Below, piece by piece: positions 6,797 to 9,420 of a stretch of 9,420 nt of DNA (positions within the stretch are counted from its first letter, which is position 1; each line of letters opens with the position of its first letter). Source of the DNA: Phycisphaerales bacterium (GTDB lineage: Bacteria > Planctomycetota > Phycisphaerae > Phycisphaerales > SM1A02). The translations under genes were made by a program, and so were the position numbers. The DNA lies in assembly GCA_029243925.1 (NCBI GenBank), contig JAQWRC010000075.1:1-9420 (forward strand), given 5' to 3'. Below the pieces are notes generated by a model that had not been told where the DNA came from, searched no databases, and saw only the letters and a list, made by a program, of their open reading frames with translations.

Positions 6797-7956
6797 TCAC
6801 TTCGCCGTCGATCGGGCCTGCCTACCTTCGACGCGAGCGTGTAGTGCAACCATGGCGAGTCTGCCTCGTCATCTACACGCTGCTGATCATCATTACGACC
6901 CACTGGCCTGGATCACCTCCGGAGGCCGTCGAACCGCGCCACTACTTTCCGGACAAACTCATTCATTTCCTTGCGTTTGGGGGCTTTGTACTGCTCCTGT
7001 GGTCAAGTGGCTGGAGTCGAACATGGTGGGCAGCCAGTCTGATTGGCGTGGCGTTCGTGCTCGTGGATGAATGGACACAATCGCTCTTCGCATCCAACCG
7101 GCATGCTTCTGGTGAAGACATGGCGGCGGGGATGCTCGGAGTCCTGACGGCATCTGGTTGGATGACTGCACTGGCCACACCGGAAACACATGGCTTCGGT
7201 TCCCGGAGTCGCAGACTGTCATTTGCCTTTGAAACATTCCTTGAGCAACCTTCCAACATCCTTCGACTGCTGGTCGTCGCCAGCATTCCACTGCTGATTG
7301 TCGCTGTCCTGATCTACGTCATCGCATGGAATCTCTTTCATGCGAGCATGGGGAATCTTGCGCTGACGTTGGGGCTTCTGGCATCCCTCCTCGCGATGAA
7401 CTTCTTCCTGCGTCATCGCATGAGGTCGGTTCTCAATGCAATAGAAGAACGCAAGCCATGCTTTGCCTGTGGTGAAAGCATGAAGAGTCAAACATCTGAT
7501 GAATACGGATGGCACCAATGCACTGCGTGCGGCGAGGAAGCACATCGCAGTCAATGGATGCCCATCACGCTGCCGCGCGTTTCCCTGCGCATGATCATGA
7601 CCGTTGATGGTCCTTCAGGAATTGCCTGCTTGATGCTTTACGTCCTGCTGGGCCTCGTCTTCGGTCCATATGCCCTACTGGTCTCGGGACAATCCGGACT
7701 CGCGGGAGCGATTCTATTTACCAGCCTGGGACTTCTTGCAGCCATGCTCTGGTCATGGCGAAGCCAACGACTCGGCAGCTGGTTCCAGAGCATGGGTGTT
7801 CGCTGTGCGCAATGCGGGGAGGACCTTACTGGCATCACTGCCGATCGAGGGATGGGGCACTGCCCACAATGTGACACCGATTTTGCGCGATTTCAACGGC
7901 AGCAGGACGATGAGAAGGGTATCGCCAACAACGCGCACACCCCCTCCAATGCCTGA
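6793..7956 (+). CDS. VanZ-like membrane protein with two zinc ribbons
   Basis: A 387-residue membrane protein of unknown function. Residues 22-127 resemble the VanZ family: a first membrane helix (about 22-38), DKLIHFLAFGGFVLLL at 54-69, VLVDEWTQSLFASNRHASGEDM at about 89-110, and a fourth helix to 127. The DK..HF and DE.QS.....R....D residues are the family's conserved polar positions. Further helices lie at about 158-178 and 188-206, then 277-298 and 303-320. Two CxxC...CxxC ribbons, likely zinc-binding, follow each of these helix pairs: Cys223, 226, 243 and 246, and Cys338, 341, 357 and 360. VanZ proteins are usually under 200 residues, so this is a long fusion form. VanZ itself is linked to teicoplanin resistance, but its biochemical role is unsettled. 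The start is a GTG at 6793 overlapping the parA stop as GTGA, and the end overlaps murJ by eight bases. A real ribbon function is inference from cysteine spacing. Confidence 0.85.
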   Translation: MITSPSIGPAYLRRERVVQPWRVCLVIYTLLIIITTHWPGSPPEAVEPRHYFPDKLIHFLAFGGFVLLLWSSGWSRTWWAASLIGVAFVLVDEWTQSLFASNRHASGEDMAAGMLGVLTASGWMTALATPETHGFGSRSRRLSFAFETFLEQPSNILRLLVVASIPLLIVAVLIYVIAWNLFHASMGNLALTLGLLASLLAMNFFLRHRMRSVLNAIEERKPCFACGESMKSQTSDEYGWHQCTACGEEAHRSQWMPITLPRVSLRMIMTVDGPSGIACLMLYVLLGLVFGPYALLVSGQSGLAGAILFTSLGLLAAMLWSWRSQRLGSWFQSMGVRCAQCGEDLTGITADRGMGHCPQCDTDFARFQRQQDDEKGIANNAHTPSNA

Positions 7957-9409
7957 TCGACTTGAATCCAATACCCGTACCGTCATGGTGATCACCGCAT
8001 TCAGTCGGATCACCGGGCTGCTGCGTGATTCGGTTCTGGCTTTTTTCTTCGGCGTCACCGAGTTGATGAGTTCCTTTGCATTCGCCTTTTTGATTCCCAA
8101 CCTCTTCCGCAGACTTTTCGGCGAAGGCGCCCTTGGAGCGTCCTTCCTCCCGGTCTATTCCCAACTGCGTAAAAACAACCCGGAACAGGCCTCTCAGTTG
8201 GCTTCTCTCCTGATAGCAGGCCTGCTCGTCGTGCTCGGCGCGCTCGTGGTTGTCGGCGAATCCGTTCTCTTTCTCATGTCTGCGATGCGCGATCACAATG
8301 ACAATGCCATCTGGCTGCTCATGGTCATGCTTCCCTACATGCCACTCGTCTGCCTCGTAGCCATCCTCGGCGCCATGCTCCATGTGCACGGGCGATTCGG
8401 GCCGCCAGCCCTGGCTCCACTGCTGCTGAACGGTGCCATGATCGCCACGGCCGTTGGAGTCGGATTGTCCACCGGTGAACTGACCGCACATGCCAGGCTG
8501 GTCACCATGGGAGCGATTGCCTGCTCAGTCGTCATTGCTGGACTGCTGCAAGCTCTCTGGATGCTCTGGTCGCTTCGTGGCAAGGTGAACTGGACTTGGA
8601 ATCGATCCGGTGCCGCAGCGCCGCTGCGCCGAGTGCTGCGAGCCGCAGGCCCAATGATGCTGGGCATGGGTGTGCTCCAGCTCAACACCTTCCTGGATGG
8701 CATCATCGCCAGTTATCCAAATCTCTTTGGTACGGATACGGTCCTTGGTCAACCCTATCCACTCGATACGGGCTCAATGGCGATCCTTGGCTACGCACAG
8801 CGCCTGTACCAATTTCCCCTCGGCGTCTTCGGGATCGCCGTCGCCACTGCCATTTACCCGCTGCTTGCACACCAATCGGATGATGAACATGCGTTTGCCA
8901 GCACGGTTCGTCGTGGACTCCGACTGGTCCTCTTCATCGGACTGCCCGCAAGCATCGGACTCGCACTTGTGCGTGAACCGCTTGTGGCATGTATTTTCCA
9001 GCGTGGCGCCTTCACGTCAGGTGACACCATCGAAGTCGGTGCCGTACTACTCGGCTACGCGGTCGCGATCTGGGCCTACTCAGCCAACCATGTCCTCACC
9101 AGAACCTATTACGCCAAACTCGACGTGAAGACACCGGTACGGATCGCCATACAGATGGTGGCCCTCAACCTACTGCTCAACCTCACGCTCATCTGGACTC
9201 CACTGCGAACTGCAGGACTCGCATGGTCGACTGCGGCGTGTGCAATTCTGCAATGCATTCTGCTGCTTCGTGCGTCCAGAATTCATGTCCCGAATCCACT
9301 GGACAGCGATGTGCGGAACTCAGCCATACGATCACTTGTGTTGGCAATGATCATGGGGGTCGCCGTGGGGCTGGTGATGCTCGGACTTGAACACTCCGAG
9401 TCGCTGTAG
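7949..9409 (+). CDS. murJ: Lipid II flippase MurJ (MviN)
   Basis: MurJ moves the peptidoglycan precursor lipid II from the inner to the outer face of the cytoplasmic membrane. The 486-residue protein is hydrophobic throughout, in line with the family's 14 helices, and slightly shorter than E. coli MurJ. Residues known as essential in E. coli align: Arg20 and Arg26 in FSRITGLLRDS (R18 and R24), Arg54 in NLFRRLFGEG (R52), and Arg285 in AQRLYQFPLGV (R270). The motifs IFQRGAF (349-355) and RTYYAKLDVKTP (385-396) are also typical. The Asp next to the Arg in E. coli TM8 is Gln284 here, and the position of D39 is Ser41. I chose the ATG at 7949, which overlaps the upstream stop as ATGCCTGA and leaves about ten residues before the first helix; the open frame runs further back to 7670 inside the VanZ gene. 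An ATG at 7910 is an alternative. No Shine-Dalgarno is seen, so coupling to the upstream gene is likely. The stop is followed by 11 unread bases. Confidence 0.96.
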   Translation: MPDRLESNTRTVMVITAFSRITGLLRDSVLAFFFGVTELMSSFAFAFLIPNLFRRLFGEGALGASFLPVYSQLRKNNPEQASQLASLLIAGLLVVLGALVVVGESVLFLMSAMRDHNDNAIWLLMVMLPYMPLVCLVAILGAMLHVHGRFGPPALAPLLLNGAMIATAVGVGLSTGELTAHARLVTMGAIACSVVIAGLLQALWMLWSLRGKVNWTWNRSGAAAPLRRVLRAAGPMMLGMGVLQLNTFLDGIIASYPNLFGTDTVLGQPYPLDTGSMAILGYAQRLYQFPLGVFGIAVATAIYPLLAHQSDDEHAFASTVRRGLRLVLFIGLPASIGLALVREPLVACIFQRGAFTSGDTIEVGAVLLGYAVAIWAYSANHVLTRTYYAKLDVKTPVRIAIQMVALNLLLNLTLIWTPLRTAGLAWSTAACAILQCILLLRASRIHVPNPLDSDVRNSAIRSLVLAMIMGVAVGLVMLGLEHSESL

Positions 9410-9420
9410 ACCAACATGCT

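Noticed and set aside
7670..7948. Extension of the murJ frame upstream to 7670
   Set aside because: It lies in another frame of the VanZ zinc-ribbon gene, and MurJ homology begins only just after the ATG at 7949.
7835..8491. Minus-strand open frame of 218 codons under murJ and the VanZ gene
   Set aside because: It is antisense to well-supported genes, and its sequence is low-complexity and hydrophilic without motifs.

Overview
The window is a gene-dense, GC-rich bacterial chromosome segment carrying seven protein genes and no RNA genes, insertion sequences, CRISPR arrays or long repeats that I can see. The gene content is mostly housekeeping: a zinc peptidase, RecO, ParA and MurJ, with one DNA methyltransferase and one signalling protein among them. 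My best guess at the organism is a planctomycete, perhaps of class Phycisphaerae. The clue is the pair of CxxC zinc ribbons on a membrane protein, the second reading roughly CxxCGxDLTG...CPQC, which resembles ribbons I associate with that group. This is inference from family resemblance and is not proven.

Left arm (1-3452, plus strand): a 134-base leader is followed by an M16 (pitrilysin/processing-peptidase-like) metallopeptidase at 135-1361. A 689-residue N6-adenine DNA methyltransferase of the Eco57I/TaqI type follows 21 bases later at 1383-3452. The two are probably co-transcribed. No restriction nuclease gene is visible beside the methyltransferase.

Middle (3502-5867, minus strand): an HDOD-GGDEF signalling protein and recO are transcribed leftward, so the methyltransferase and HDOD-GGDEF genes converge over 49 bases holding a weak hairpin. 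For both minus-strand genes the longest open frame overstates the protein. HDOD-GGDEF very probably starts at a GTG at 4983 behind a strong Shine-Dalgarno sequence. recO probably starts at a GTG at 5867, because the longer frame would run into parA.

Right arm (5900-9409, plus strand): parA, a VanZ-type membrane protein with two zinc ribbons, and murJ form a tight unit. The genes overlap by 4 bases (GTGA) and 8 bases (ATGCCTGA), which suggests translational coupling. The operon joins chromosome or cargo partitioning (ParA) to cell-wall precursor export (MurJ, the lipid II flippase), with the zinc-ribbon membrane protein between them. parA diverges from recO across only 32 bases, which hold a TATACT element so close to the parA ATG that the transcript may be leaderless.

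I found no clearly new system. The items most worth checking are the VanZ-zinc ribbon fusion inside the parA-murJ operon, the apparently solitary methyltransferase, the M16 protein that keeps its zinc site but seems to lack the usual C-terminal Arg/Tyr pair, and the degenerate allosteric site in the GGDEF domain.
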